A stretch of DNA of 64,000 bases. It comes from Pseudoclavibacter caeni. GTDB lineage: Bacteria > Actinomycetota > Actinomycetes > Actinomycetales > Microbacteriaceae. The DNA is taken from NCBI RefSeq assembly GCF_008831125.1, contig NZ_WBKA01000004.1, positions 1-64,000 on the forward strand. The letters are read 5' to 3'. A model generated the notes under the pieces. That model was not told the origin of the DNA. It searched no databases and was given only the letters and a program-made list of their open reading frames with translations. The position numbers and the translations under genes are program-made. Below, one piece after another: positions 30,927 to 39,403 of this stretch. Position 1 is the stretch's first letter. Every line of letters starts with the position of its first letter.

Positions 30927-32057
30927 TCACCCCACCTGCAGCGGCAGGTGCCGCCCGGCGAGCCCGCGCGGGCCGTCCAGCAGGTCGGCAACCGCGCGCA
31001 GCGCGACGACGGCGGGGTCGTCCGGGTGGGTCAGCACGGCCGGGCTGCCGAGGTCGGCGCCCTCGCGCAGCGGGATGCTGATGGGCACGCTGGCCAGCAG
31101 CGGCACAGGCGTCTCCAGCTCGGTCGACAGCGCGTCCGCCGCCCGGCGCCCGCCCCCGGCGCCGAACAGCTCGACGCGCGCGCCGTCCGGCCCGGCGAGC
31201 CACGCCATGTTCTCGACCACCCCGATCACCCGCTGGCCGAGCCGGCCAGCGAGCAGGCCCGCGCGCACGGCGACGGTGGAGGAGGCCGGCTGCGGCGTGG
31301 TGACGACGATGACCTCCGCATCCGGCAGCAGCTGGCCGGCGGTGATCGCGACGTCACCGGTACCCGGCGGCAGGTCGAGCAGCAGCACGTCCAAATCGCC
31401 GAAGTGCACGTCGGTGAGGAACTGCTGGAGCGTGCGCTGCAGCATCGGCCCGCGCCAGGAGACGGCGTGGTCGGCTCCGACGAACATGCCGATGGAGATC
31501 GCCCGGACGCCATGGCCGACCGGGGGGACCATCATGTGCTCGTCGAGCCGGGTGGGCCCCGTGGTGATGCCGAGCTGGCCGGGGATCGAGAAGCCGTACA
31601 CGTCCGCGTCGACGACGCCGACCCGCCGGCCGCGCCGGGCGAGCTCCGCGGCCAGGCTCGCGGTCACCGTGGACTTGCCGACCCCGCCCTTGCCGCTGGC
31701 GACCGCGACGACGCGGGTGAGCGTGCCCGGCCCGAAGGGGTTGCCACGGCGGCCGCGCACCCGCTCGAGCAGCGCCTCGCGCTCGTCGTCGTCCATCACC
31801 TCGAGGGTGACCTCCGCGAGGCCAGGCCCCACGACCCGCTCCAGCGCCTCGCGCACGTCACGCTCGATGCGCTGCGCCGCCGGGCACCCCACGATCGTGA
31901 GTCGGACGGTCGCGCGGGCCCGACCGTCCTCGATCGTCGCCCGGGCGATCATGCCGAGCTCCAGCAGCGACCGGTGCAGCTCCGGGTCCTGGACCCGGGC
32001 GAGCGCCGGTTCCAGCGCCGGGTCGATCGGCCGCTCAGGATCGGGCAGCACCGGCAT
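30927..32057 (-). CDS. mrp: Mrp/ApbC-type iron-sulfur carrier ATPase
   Basis: 376 residues. An N-terminal DUF59/MIP18 domain (about 14-95) is followed by a MinD-like P-loop ATPase with SGKGGVGKST at 121-130 and DLPPGTGD. The family loads Fe-S clusters onto target proteins. The C-terminal CxxC seen in many Mrp proteins is not visible here. Start ATG 32057 lies inside the DUF1003 gene (23-nt overlap), so expression is coupled. It converges with tatB. Confidence 0.9.
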   Translation of the reverse strand: MPVLPDPERPIDPALEPALARVQDPELHRSLLELGMIARATIEDGRARATVRLTIVGCPAAQRIERDVREALERVVGPGLAEVTLEVMDDDEREALLERVRGRRGNPFGPGTLTRVVAVASGKGGVGKSTVTASLAAELARRGRRVGVVDADVYGFSIPGQLGITTGPTRLDEHMMVPPVGHGVRAISIGMFVGADHAVSWRGPMLQRTLQQFLTDVHFGDLDVLLLDLPPGTGDVAITAGQLLPDAEVIVVTTPQPASSTVAVRAGLLAGRLGQRVIGVVENMAWLAGPDGARVELFGAGGGRRAADALSTELETPVPLLASVPISIPLREGADLGSPAVLTHPDDPAVVALRAVADLLDGPRGLAGRHLPLQVG

Positions 32058-32730
32058 CCCCGTCGTCAGGACGCGGCCCCGCGGCCCGGTCCGGTGCGGC
32101 GTCGTCCCCCGCCGGGGTCGCCTCGGCCGCGGCGGCACCGCTCGACCCGGCTGCCCACTCCGCCGCCGACGCAGCGGACACGGCGCCCGCCCCGGACGCG
32201 TCGTCGGCCTGCTCGCGGAGTGCGGTGATCGTCGCGGTGAGATCCTCCAGCTGGTCGCGCAGCTCGTCGCGCACGAACCGCTCGCTGGCCAGATCGCTGA
32301 TCGCCAGCCGCAGCGCGACGACCTCGCGGGCCAGGTACTCGGTGTCGGCGAGGTTGCGCGCGGAGCGCTGGCGGTCCTGCTCGATCTGCACCCGGTCGCG
32401 GTCGTCCTGCCTGTTCTGCGCGAGCAGCAGCAGCGGCGCCGCGTACGAGGCCTGCAGGCTCAGCACGAGGGTGAGCGCGGTGAACCCGAGATCCGCCGAG
32501 TCGAAGCGCAGCGCCTCCGGGGCCATCGTGTTCCACGCCATCCAGACGATGATGAACACGGTCATGCCGATGAGGAACGCCGGCGTGCCCATCGCCCGGG
32601 CGAACCCCTCAGTGGCCCGGCCGAACCGGTCGCCGCTCAGCACCCCCGCGTCCCGCCGCGGCCACAGGCGCAGCCGGCGGACCCGCGGGGCGTTCAGCAA
32701 CCCCTCGTCAACGCGCGTCCTGGCTGCCAT
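32035..32730 (-). CDS. DUF1003 membrane protein
   Basis: 231 residues. Two membrane helices (about 50-68 and 82-105) are followed by a long coiled-coil-like helix (about 110-190) and an Ala/Asp-rich tail. The family is widespread and of unknown function. It overlaps the MgtE-like gene by 23 nt upstream and mrp by 23 nt downstream, a tightly coupled trio. Confidence 0.87.
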   Translation of the reverse strand: MAARTRVDEGLLNAPRVRRLRLWPRRDAGVLSGDRFGRATEGFARAMGTPAFLIGMTVFIIVWMAWNTMAPEALRFDSADLGFTALTLVLSLQASYAAPLLLLAQNRQDDRDRVQIEQDRQRSARNLADTEYLAREVVALRLAISDLASERFVRDELRDQLEDLTATITALREQADDASGAGAVSAASAAEWAAGSSGAAAAEATPAGDDAAPDRAAGPRPDDGDAGAARS

Positions 32731-33976
32731 CGGTCACCTCCTCGCCCACGCGATGCCGCCAGTCCTCCGGCAGCAGGTTGTCCAGCACGTCGTCGACCGT
32801 GACCACCCCGAGCAGCCGCCGGTTGCGGTCGACGACGGGCAACGAGGTGAGGTTGTAGGCGGCGAGCGTGCGGGCCACCTCGAGCGCCGAGGCGTCCGGG
32901 GACATCGGCTCGACCTCCTCGGTGACGAGCGTGCCGAGCCGCTCGTTGGGCGGGTACCGCAGCATCCGCTGGAAGTGCACGAGCCCGATGTAGCGCCCCG
33001 TGGGCGCCTCGTAGGGCGGCAGCGTCACCCACACGGCGGCCGCGAGCGCCGGGGCGATCTCGTGCCGGCGGATGAGGGCGAGCCCCTCTGCGACCGTGGT
33101 GTCTGCCGAGCAGATGACCGGCTCGGTCGTCATCAGGCCGCCGGCGGTGTCCGGCGCGTAGCGCAGCAGCATGCGCACGTCGCTGGCCTCCTCGGGCTCC
33201 ATCAGCTGCAGCAGTCGCTCCTTGCGGTCCGGAGCGAGCCGAGCGACGAGGTCGGCGGCGTCGTCAGGCTGCATGTGGTCGAGTACCTCGGCCAGGCGGA
33301 TGTCCTCGATCGTGCCGACGAGCTGGATCTGGTCGTCCCGGGCGAGTTCCTCGAGCGCGTCGGCGAGACGCTCGTTCGACAGCGCGGCGACGACCTCGGC
33401 CCGACGGCGCTCGGGCAGCTCCATGAGCGCGCCGGCGAGGTCGGGGGCCTGGAGATCCTGCAGCGAGGCGAGCAGGTGGGTCGTGTCCTGCTCGCCGTGG
33501 TCGTGGCGGATCTCCTCCGTCTCCGCCCACGGCACGAGCATCGTCTCGCCCCGGGCGAACGGGGAGGCGCTCGTCTTCGGCCGGCGCAGGAACACGTCGG
33601 CGACGACCCACTCGCCGGTGGCGAGCTGCTCGATGCTGACATCCTCGACCCGACCGGTGCGGTCGCTGTCATGCAGGCGCACGCGCCGGCCGACGATCTC
33701 GGCGAGCACGCGGGTCTCTCCCGCCCGCTGCTCGAAGCGGCGCAGGTTGATCAGCCCGGTGGTGATGATCGCCCCGGTAGTGATGCCCGTCACCCGGGCG
33801 ATCCGCAGGAACACGCGACGACGGCCCGGCACCTCGACGAGCAGCCCCACGACGACGGGCGGCCCCACCGTGCGGTACGTGACGATCACGTCGCGGGCTC
33901 GGCCCACGCGATCGCCCGACGGGTCGAAGACCCCGCAGCCGATCAGTCGGGAGACGAAGATTCTGGGCGCGCTCAC
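32708..33976 (-). CDS. MgtE-N / CBS domain protein without transporter domain
   Basis: 422 residues from GTG 33976. An N-terminal PRC-barrel-like part (about 1-150) precedes an MgtE N-domain of helical repeats (about 160-275; LPERRRAEVVAAL, LAPDRKERLL) and two CBS motifs (about 285-405). The membrane domain of true MgtE channels is absent, so it may sense Mg2+ or nucleotides rather than transport. A -10 TACGAT lies 6 nt before the GTG, making it leaderless. Coupled to DUF1003. Confidence 0.87.
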   Translation of the reverse strand: MSAPRIFVSRLIGCGVFDPSGDRVGRARDVIVTYRTVGPPVVVGLLVEVPGRRRVFLRIARVTGITTGAIITTGLINLRRFEQRAGETRVLAEIVGRRVRLHDSDRTGRVEDVSIEQLATGEWVVADVFLRRPKTSASPFARGETMLVPWAETEEIRHDHGEQDTTHLLASLQDLQAPDLAGALMELPERRRAEVVAALSNERLADALEELARDDQIQLVGTIEDIRLAEVLDHMQPDDAADLVARLAPDRKERLLQLMEPEEASDVRMLLRYAPDTAGGLMTTEPVICSADTTVAEGLALIRRHEIAPALAAAVWVTLPPYEAPTGRYIGLVHFQRMLRYPPNERLGTLVTEEVEPMSPDASALEVARTLAAYNLTSLPVVDRNRRLLGVVTVDDVLDNLLPEDWRHRVGEEVTDGSQDAR

Positions 33977-33982
33977 AACCGA

Positions 33983-33988
33983 ATCGTA
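33983..33988 (-). promoter_or_regulatory. -10 for the MgtE-like gene, leaderless start
   Basis: TACGAT on the minus strand ends 6 nt before GTG 33976, within a 46-bp divergent promoter region shared with the gene at 34023. Confidence 0.5.
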
Positions 33989-34010
33989 CGCCGCGGGGCC
34001 CGGCGGATGC

Positions 34011-34016
34011 GACAAT
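34011..34016 (+). promoter_or_regulatory. -10 for the 34023 gene, leaderless start
   Basis: GACAAT ends 6 nt before ATG 34023; no ribosome-binding site is present. It is divergent from the TACGAT at 33983-33988. Confidence 0.5.
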
Positions 34017-34022
34017 GGTGGC

Positions 34023-34547
34023 ATGAGTGATGCACGGGGTCTCGGAGACCAGACGCGGGCGCAGATGTTCCCGACGCTGCCCAGCGGGGTGGTCGTCGGC
34101 GAGTACCGCACCTATCAGGATGCCGTGGCCGCGGTCGACCGGCTCGTCGAGCACGACTTCCCGGTCGAGGGCGTCAGCGTGGTCGGCAACCACCTGCACA
34201 GCATCGAGCGGATCACCAGCCGCCTGAGCTACCCCCGGGCGGCCGTCTCCGGCCTGCTCAGCGGCGTGTGGTTCGGGCTGTTCCTGGGCCTCATCATGAT
34301 GATCTGGTCGCCGACGAACGGGTTCAACTACCTGCTCGCCGCGCTCGCCCTGGGCGCTGGGTTCGGCATGATCTCCGGCATCATCACGTACGCGGTCAGC
34401 CGCCGGTACAAGAACTACCAGTCGACGAGCACCGTGGTCGCCGACTCGTACACGCTCGTGTGCGCACGGGAAGCCGCCGGGCGTGCGATGGGCATCCTCG
34501 GCACCACGCCGTCCCTGGGCGACCCCGTCCCGCCGGCCGCGAGCTGA
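34023..34547 (+). CDS. general-stress-protein-17M-like membrane protein
   Basis: 174 residues. The N-terminal part (about 20-65) looks like the general stress protein 17M fold (GEYRTYQDAVAAVDRLVEHDF, VSVVGN). Two membrane helices follow (about 76-96 and 103-123), then a soluble C-terminal end. The function is unknown; homologues are linked to stress in Firmicutes. It is divergent from the MgtE-like gene and probably leaderless. Confidence 0.8.
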   Translation: MSDARGLGDQTRAQMFPTLPSGVVVGEYRTYQDAVAAVDRLVEHDFPVEGVSVVGNHLHSIERITSRLSYPRAAVSGLLSGVWFGLFLGLIMMIWSPTNGFNYLLAALALGAGFGMISGIITYAVSRRYKNYQSTSTVVADSYTLVCAREAAGRAMGILGTTPSLGDPVPPAAS

Positions 34548-34628
34548 CCGGACGCGGGCGGACCGGGCCGGTGCGCCGCAGCTGATCCACAGCGGCCCGC
34601 CGCCCGGGGGTCGGGGCCGCCCATCGCC

Positions 34629-35692
34629 TCACCGGCCGGGCCAGCGCCCCGCGACCCACGCCTCCACCTCGTCTGCCGTGTGCACGACGGACGCGACCGC
34701 TGCCTCGTGCAGGGCGCGGAACGGGACGCCGGGGCCGGCCGCGGCGAGCACCGCGTCGTACACCTGCCGCTGCGCGGGGGTGAAGCGCCCCGACACCGGG
34801 ATCGTGCGGGTGACGTCGGCGGTGTAGAGGCTGTCGAGCTCGACGCCCGCGTCGAGCAGCAGCAGGTCGCCGGGCCGCACCGGGCCGTCGTCGTCCGACC
34901 AGTGCAGCCGGCAGGCGTGCTCCCCGGCCGCGGCGATCGTGTCATAGCCCACGTCGTTGCCGAGCTCGCGGGCGCGGGCCCAGAACACGCCCTCGACGAC
35001 CCGCTCGCCGCGCGGGTGCCCGACGATCCGGGGCAGCCGGTCGCGCACGTCCTCGAAGCCCGCGAGCGTCGCGGCCGCCGCGGTGCGGATCTGCCCGACC
35101 TCCCAGGCGTCCTTGACAAGCCGCAAGGCGCTTGCGGCGTCGGCCAGCCGCACGTCGTCGGCCCGGTCGCGGCCCGGGGCGATCGCGTCGGCCAGCGCGG
35201 TCACGGCGGGGTCGGCGTCCGCGAGCACCGCGAGCGGAGCCGTGGCGGACGCGGCCACGAGCGCCTCGTTCAGGCCGGCGACGTCCGCGGTCGTCACGCC
35301 GAGCCGGCGGACACCGCGTCGAGGCCGGGCCGGGGCCCGGTCCAGAACGCCCCGTCGACCGGGTCCGCGTACCCCTCGACGGTGTCATGTCCGGCGGGCG
35401 GCCGGAAGCGGAGCACCGCCCGCCCCGTCGCGGTGCTCACGAGCACCGCGCCGGGCACCGCGTCCCACCCCCACCCGGTCAGATGGGTGAACGCGCTGTG
35501 CGGACGGAACGGTGGTCGCAGTCGTTGCTGCGCACATGCGGTCGGCCGGCGGGGATCACGAGCGTGCGGCCGGGCAGCGCCCGACGCAGCTGGTCGCGCC
35601 GCACCGCGGCCCGGTCGGCCACGGGGTCCCGCGGCGGCAGCCCGCGCGGCACGGACGTCCGCGTCGCCCGCCACGTCGTCCCATTCAGCCAT
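34629..35692 (-). pseudogene. pepP: decayed Xaa-Pro aminopeptidase (pepP) remnant
   Basis: Homology to aminopeptidase P runs through shifting frames. VRRDQLRRALPGRTLVIPAG lies in one frame; the sequence passes to FRPHSAFTHLTGWGWD in another near 35509 (TT where TTT is expected) and shifts again near 35302 (CC where CCC would rejoin SARLGVTTADVAGL). The start ATG 35692, 7 nt after CACAAT, is in yet another frame. The M24 domain keeps the DAG and YTADVTRT metal ligands but stops after HEAAVASVVH, so the later His and two Glu ligands are lost. It cannot be an active peptidase. Confidence 0.8.
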
Positions 35693-35699
35693 GTCGCCC

Positions 35700-35705
35700 A
35701 TTGTG
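35700..35705 (-). promoter_or_regulatory. -10 of the pepP remnant
   Basis: CACAAT on the minus strand ends 7 nt before ATG 35692, the same leaderless geometry as live genes nearby, so the promoter seems intact although the gene is broken. Confidence 0.4.
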
Positions 35706-35714
35706 GAACTCCCG

Positions 35715-35720
35715 TACGAT
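35715..35720 (+). promoter_or_regulatory. -10 for the PHP-domain gene, leaderless start
   Basis: TACGAT ends 6 nt before ATG 35727. The out-of-frame ATG inside this hexamer is not a start. Confidence 0.5.
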
Positions 35721-35726
35721 GAGCCC

Positions 35727-36605
35727 ATGACCACCACGGCCCCGGATGAGACGGCGATCGACCTGCACACGCACACGCGGGCGTCGGACGGCACTGACGC
35801 GCCCGCCGAGCTCGTCACCCTCGCCCTGGAGGCCGGCCTCGACTGGATCGGACTGACCGACCACGACACCACCGCGGGCTGGGCCGAGGCGATCGCCGCC
35901 GCCCGCCGCACGGGGCTCGGCCTCGTGCCCGGCATGGAACTCTCCACCCGGCTCGAGGGCTGCTCGGTGCACCTGCTCGCCTACCTGATCGACCCCGACG
36001 ACCGGGCGCTCACGGAGACGACCGCCGAGCTGCGCGACGTGCGCGAGAACCGGGCACGCCGGATCGTCGACGCGCTCGCCCGGGACTTCCCGATCACCTG
36101 GGACGACGTGCTCGCCCAGTCCGCCGACGCGCGGACGGTCGGCCGCCCCCACATCGCCGACGCGCTCGTCGCCGCCGGGATCGTGCCCGACCGGTCGACG
36201 GCGTTCCAGCGGATGCTGCATCCCAGGGCCGGCTATGTGCTGCCCTATCACGCGCCGGACGCGCTCCAGGCCGTGGGCCTCGTGCGCGATGCCGGCGGCG
36301 TGCCCGTGATCGCCCACCCCGGCGCGTACCGGCACGGCACGCTGCTCACCGACGCACTGCTGCGGCGGCTCGTCGACGCGGGGCTCGTCGGGGTGGAGGT
36401 GGACCACCGGCTCGACCCGCCGGCGCTGCGCCGCACGCTGCGGGCACAGGCGGCGGCGCTGGAGCTCGTGACGACCGGGTCGAGCGACTACCACGGCACG
36501 GGGAAGCCCAACCGGCTCGGTGAGTTCCGCACGAGCCCCGAGGCGCTCGAGCGGATCCTCGCGATCGGCACCGGCTCGGTCCCGGTGCGGCCGGCCGGTC
36601 GCTGA
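35727..36605 (+). CDS. PHP-domain phosphoesterase
   Basis: 292 residues of the PHP family that includes the YciV/RNase AM nucleases and nucleoside 3',5'-bisphosphate phosphatases. Metal ligands are visible: H14 and H16 (LHTHT), D45-H46-D47 (TDHD), a glutamate in GMELS, IAHPG and the C-terminal SSDYHG. It should hydrolyse a phosphoester using a metal cluster; the exact substrate is not provable. It is divergent from the pepP remnant and converges with efeB across 20 bp. Confidence 0.87.
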   Translation: MTTTAPDETAIDLHTHTRASDGTDAPAELVTLALEAGLDWIGLTDHDTTAGWAEAIAAARRTGLGLVPGMELSTRLEGCSVHLLAYLIDPDDRALTETTAELRDVRENRARRIVDALARDFPITWDDVLAQSADARTVGRPHIADALVAAGIVPDRSTAFQRMLHPRAGYVLPYHAPDALQAVGLVRDAGGVPVIAHPGAYRHGTLLTDALLRRLVDAGLVGVEVDHRLDPPALRRTLRAQAAALELVTTGSSDYHGTGKPNRLGEFRTSPEALERILAIGTGSVPVRPAGR

Positions 36606-36625
36606 GCCGGACGAGGCACCGCTGG

Positions 36626-37990
36626 CTACGACTCGAAGAGTTCCTGGGCGATGTAGCGGCCCTCCGCGGGCGAGGGCGGCACGGCGAACACGCCGGTGCC
36701 GATGTGCGAGATGTACTCGTTGAGCAGGTCCGAGGCGCCCAGACGCCGCTGCAGCGCGGCGAAGTGCCCGGGGTCGTTCTGGTAGGTGAGGAACAGCAGC
36801 CCCGCGTCCAGCTGCGCGTGCTCGTTGAGCCCGTCCGTGTAGTTGTACGGCCGGCGCAGGATGCGGATGCCGCCGTTGTTCTCGTACGCGGCGAGCGCGA
36901 TGTGCGCGGTCGGGTCGATCACCCGGTCGCCGTTCTCGTCCGTCATCTGGAAGTCCGGGGTGTCGAACTCCTTCGAACCGGTCAGCGGCGCGCCCTCGGC
37001 CTTCGTGCGGCCGAAGATCGTCTCCTGGTCGCCGATCCGATCGGCATCCCACGTCTCGAGGTTCATGCGGATCTTGCGCACGACCTGGTAGGTGCCGCCC
37101 TCGAGCCACGACTGGTCACCGCCGTTGACCCACACGAACTCGTCGAACTGCTCCGGGGTGCTCACGTTGCGGGTGCCATCCTTGAACCCCATGAGGTTGC
37201 GCGGCGTCTCCTGCCCGGTGCCGGCCGAGGCACGCCCGAAGCCCATCTGCGTCCAGTGGACGGACACCTGACTGCGCCCCATCCGGGCGAGGTTGCGCAC
37301 AGCGTGGTAGGCGACCTGCGGGTCGTCGGCGCAGGCCTGGACGCTCAGGTCGCCGCCGACGAGGGCGGGATCGAGATTGTCGCTGGGCAGCGTGGGCAGG
37401 TCGGCCAGCAGCGCGGGCCGGAAGCGCTCGAGCCCGAACCGGTTCTCGGCGAAGATCGCCGGCCCGAGCCCGAAGGTGATCGTGAGACTCGCCGGGTCGA
37501 GGCCGTACGCCTCGCCGGTGTCCTTCGGCAGGCCGTTTTCGCTGTCGGGCTCGACCGAGCCGACCGGGTCGCCCCGCTGCATGAGGCTCGCGGCGGCCGA
37601 CCATCGGGCGAGCAGCGTCTGCAGGTCTTTCACCGACGACGTGGTCAGGTTGAAGGTCATGTACATCGCGTACCGCTGGGGCGGGGTCGCGATGCCCACC
37701 GGATGCTTCTGCCCGTAGAACGGGATCTGCGTGCCGAGGTCCACGCTGTCGCCCGCAGGGTGCGTCGCCGCCCACGTCGCCCCGCCGCCTGCGAGCGCGC
37801 CCCCCAACACACCGAGGCCGGTGCCGGTCAACAGCGCGCGCCGGGAGAACCGGGGCCGGTGACGGCCCGTCGTCGCGTCGGCGGCGGATGCTCCTGAGAC
37901 TCCGTCGACCGACGCAGCGGCAGACGTGGCTCGCGCCATCGACTCGTCTGGCCTGTTCGCTGCGTTCTGCGCTCTGTCGTGCTCGCTCAC
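36626..37990 (-). CDS. efeB: EfeB, Tat-exported heme peroxidase (DyP family)
   Basis: Outer component of the ferrous-iron system, a heme peroxidase with proposed deferrochelatase activity. 454 residues from GTG 37990, with GAGGAG 7 nt upstream. A twin-arginine signal (SRR at 49-51 followed by a hydrophobic stretch to about 75) directs Tat export. The DyP signature GFKDGTRN is at 268-275, the likely proximal heme ligand is H363 (TAHIAL), and Arg is in RILRRPYNY. It is 161 bp after efeO with strong hairpins between. Confidence 0.95.
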   Translation of the reverse strand: MSEHDRAQNAANRPDESMARATSAAASVDGVSGASAADATTGRHRPRFSRRALLTGTGLGVLGGALAGGGATWAATHPAGDSVDLGTQIPFYGQKHPVGIATPPQRYAMYMTFNLTTSSVKDLQTLLARWSAAASLMQRGDPVGSVEPDSENGLPKDTGEAYGLDPASLTITFGLGPAIFAENRFGLERFRPALLADLPTLPSDNLDPALVGGDLSVQACADDPQVAYHAVRNLARMGRSQVSVHWTQMGFGRASAGTGQETPRNLMGFKDGTRNVSTPEQFDEFVWVNGGDQSWLEGGTYQVVRKIRMNLETWDADRIGDQETIFGRTKAEGAPLTGSKEFDTPDFQMTDENGDRVIDPTAHIALAAYENNGGIRILRRPYNYTDGLNEHAQLDAGLLFLTYQNDPGHFAALQRRLGASDLLNEYISHIGTGVFAVPPSPAEGRYIAQELFES

Positions 37991-38030
37991 TGTCCGTCTC
38001 CTCGGTTCCTGGTCCCAATCCGACACGCGA

Positions 38031-38064
38031 GGCGGGGCGCCGGTCTGTCGTTCGGCGCCCCGCC
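38031..38064 (-). terminator. 12-bp hairpin between efeO and efeB
   Basis: GGCGGGGCGCCG (38031-38042) and CGGCGCCCCGCC (38053-38064) pair perfectly across a 10-nt loop, 88 bp beyond the efeO stop and 41 bp before efeB. No U-tract follows. It may attenuate efeB or stabilise the upstream efeUO mRNA. Confidence 0.5.
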
Positions 38065-38078
38065 CGGGGTGCACCCGC

Positions 38079-38097
38079 TCATCTCATGTAGATGAGG
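38079..38097. repeat. small inverted repeat after efeO
   Basis: CTCATC (38079-38084) and GATGAG (38092-38097) flank a 7-nt loop in the efeO-efeB gap, next to the larger hairpin. It may be a second mRNA stem or a protein site. Confidence 0.3.
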
Positions 38098-38151
38098 CAG
38101 GCCTGCGTCATCGATCGACGCCTTCCAGCGTACGCCGATGATCGGTCATGG

Positions 38152-39372
38152 TCACTGCGCGGTGGCGACCTTCTCCGCCAGGGAGGCGAGGTCGTCGTGC
38201 AGCGGCTGGATCGCCTTGGTGAGCTTCTCCGAGTCGCTCGCCTTCAGCTCGGCTGTGTACGCCTTGAAACCGCCGAGGGCGCTCGAGTCACGGTAGCCGT
38301 CCAGCGTCTCCTGCACGTCCTGGTACTCCTGGTCGATGCGGCTGACGAGATCGGCATCGATCTTCTCCAGTCCGTCGCGCAACGCGGCGTACGCCTGCTG
38401 CGAGCCCTCGACGTTACCGGCGAAGTCGACGAGGTCGATGTGGCTGTACGCCTCCTCCTCACCGGTGATCTTGGTCGTCGCGACCTCCTCGAGCAGGTCG
38501 GCGGCGCCGTTGGCGAGGTCCTCGGGCTTGAGGTCCTCGGTGAAGGTCGGGATGACCTGGGTGTTCAGGATGTCGACGTTGCTGACGAGCTCGGTGGAGT
38601 ACGCCTTCGTCTGGTCGGTGATCTCGCCGTCCTGCCACAGATCGCGTTCGATCGCGTGGAAGCCGTGCCAGCCGGCCGCCTCGTCGAGGTTCGACTCGCG
38701 CATGTCGATGAGGTAGTCGAGGTTCTTCGTGTTGTCCTCGGGATCCTCGTTGCCGGGCATCTGGAATCCATCGACCGCGGACTCGGCGCGCTCGTAGTAC
38801 GGACGGGCGGCGGCGTAGGCGGTCTTCGCTCCCTCGAGGTCACCGGCCTGCACCTTCTCGTCGAGCGTCTTGACCGTGGCGTCCAGCTGGGCGACCTGAT
38901 CGGTGATGTACGAGCCGTACGTGGCCACCCCCTGCTTGAGGATGTCCTGCGTCGATCCGCTGGGTGCGGCGGCCTCACCCGTGACGGTGAAGTCGACATA
39001 CTCGGTGTCCGCGCCCGGGCAGTAGATCTTGTAGTCACCGCCGTCGAGCGTCGAGGTGAAGCTCACCGCGTCCAGGCCGGGAGCGAGGTTCTCCTTCTCG
39101 CCGATGATCTTCTGGTTGTGGAGCAGCTCGACCTCGCTGATCGAGGGCGCGCTCTCATTCGTGACGGTGAAGGTCACCGGGCCCGCCTGCGCCTCGGTCG
39201 TGTCAAGGGCGCAGGTCTCCTTGCCCCCGTCGCTCTTGAGCGTCACGTTGACCTGCGACGTCCCCTCCGAGTCGTTCGGCCCACTGCCGTTCGACGAGCA
39301 GCCGGCCAGGCTGATCCCGGCGAGGACGGCCATGCCACCGGCGACGAGCACTCGCGTCTGATGCTTCTTCAT
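38152..39372 (-). CDS. efeO: EfeO, iron-binding lipoprotein (cupredoxin plus M75)
   Basis: Periplasm-side or cell-surface partner that binds iron and hands it to EfeU. 406 residues: a lipoprotein signal with lipobox LAGC (C25), a cupredoxin-like domain (about 38-132, with C54 and C118), and an M75 imelysin domain (about 140-400) with the metal motif HAIE (H239, E242). GAGGGAG precedes the ATG. It is 31 bp after efeU. Confidence 0.95.
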   Translation of the reverse strand: MKKHQTRVLVAGGMAVLAGISLAGCSSNGSGPNDSEGTSQVNVTLKSDGGKETCALDTTEAQAGPVTFTVTNESAPSISEVELLHNQKIIGEKENLAPGLDAVSFTSTLDGGDYKIYCPGADTEYVDFTVTGEAAAPSGSTQDILKQGVATYGSYITDQVAQLDATVKTLDEKVQAGDLEGAKTAYAAARPYYERAESAVDGFQMPGNEDPEDNTKNLDYLIDMRESNLDEAAGWHGFHAIERDLWQDGEITDQTKAYSTELVSNVDILNTQVIPTFTEDLKPEDLANGAADLLEEVATTKITGEEEAYSHIDLVDFAGNVEGSQQAYAALRDGLEKIDADLVSRIDQEYQDVQETLDGYRDSSALGGFKAYTAELKASDSEKLTKAIQPLHDDLASLAEKVATAQ

Positions 39373-39403
39373 CTGTCTCCCTCTCAGTCCGGCGAGCCGA
39401 GGA

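Noticed and set aside
34629-35692. pepP frame shifts explained only as sequencing errors
   Set aside because: Both clear shifts are in short base runs, which fits errors, but the missing catalytic C-terminus cannot be restored by them.
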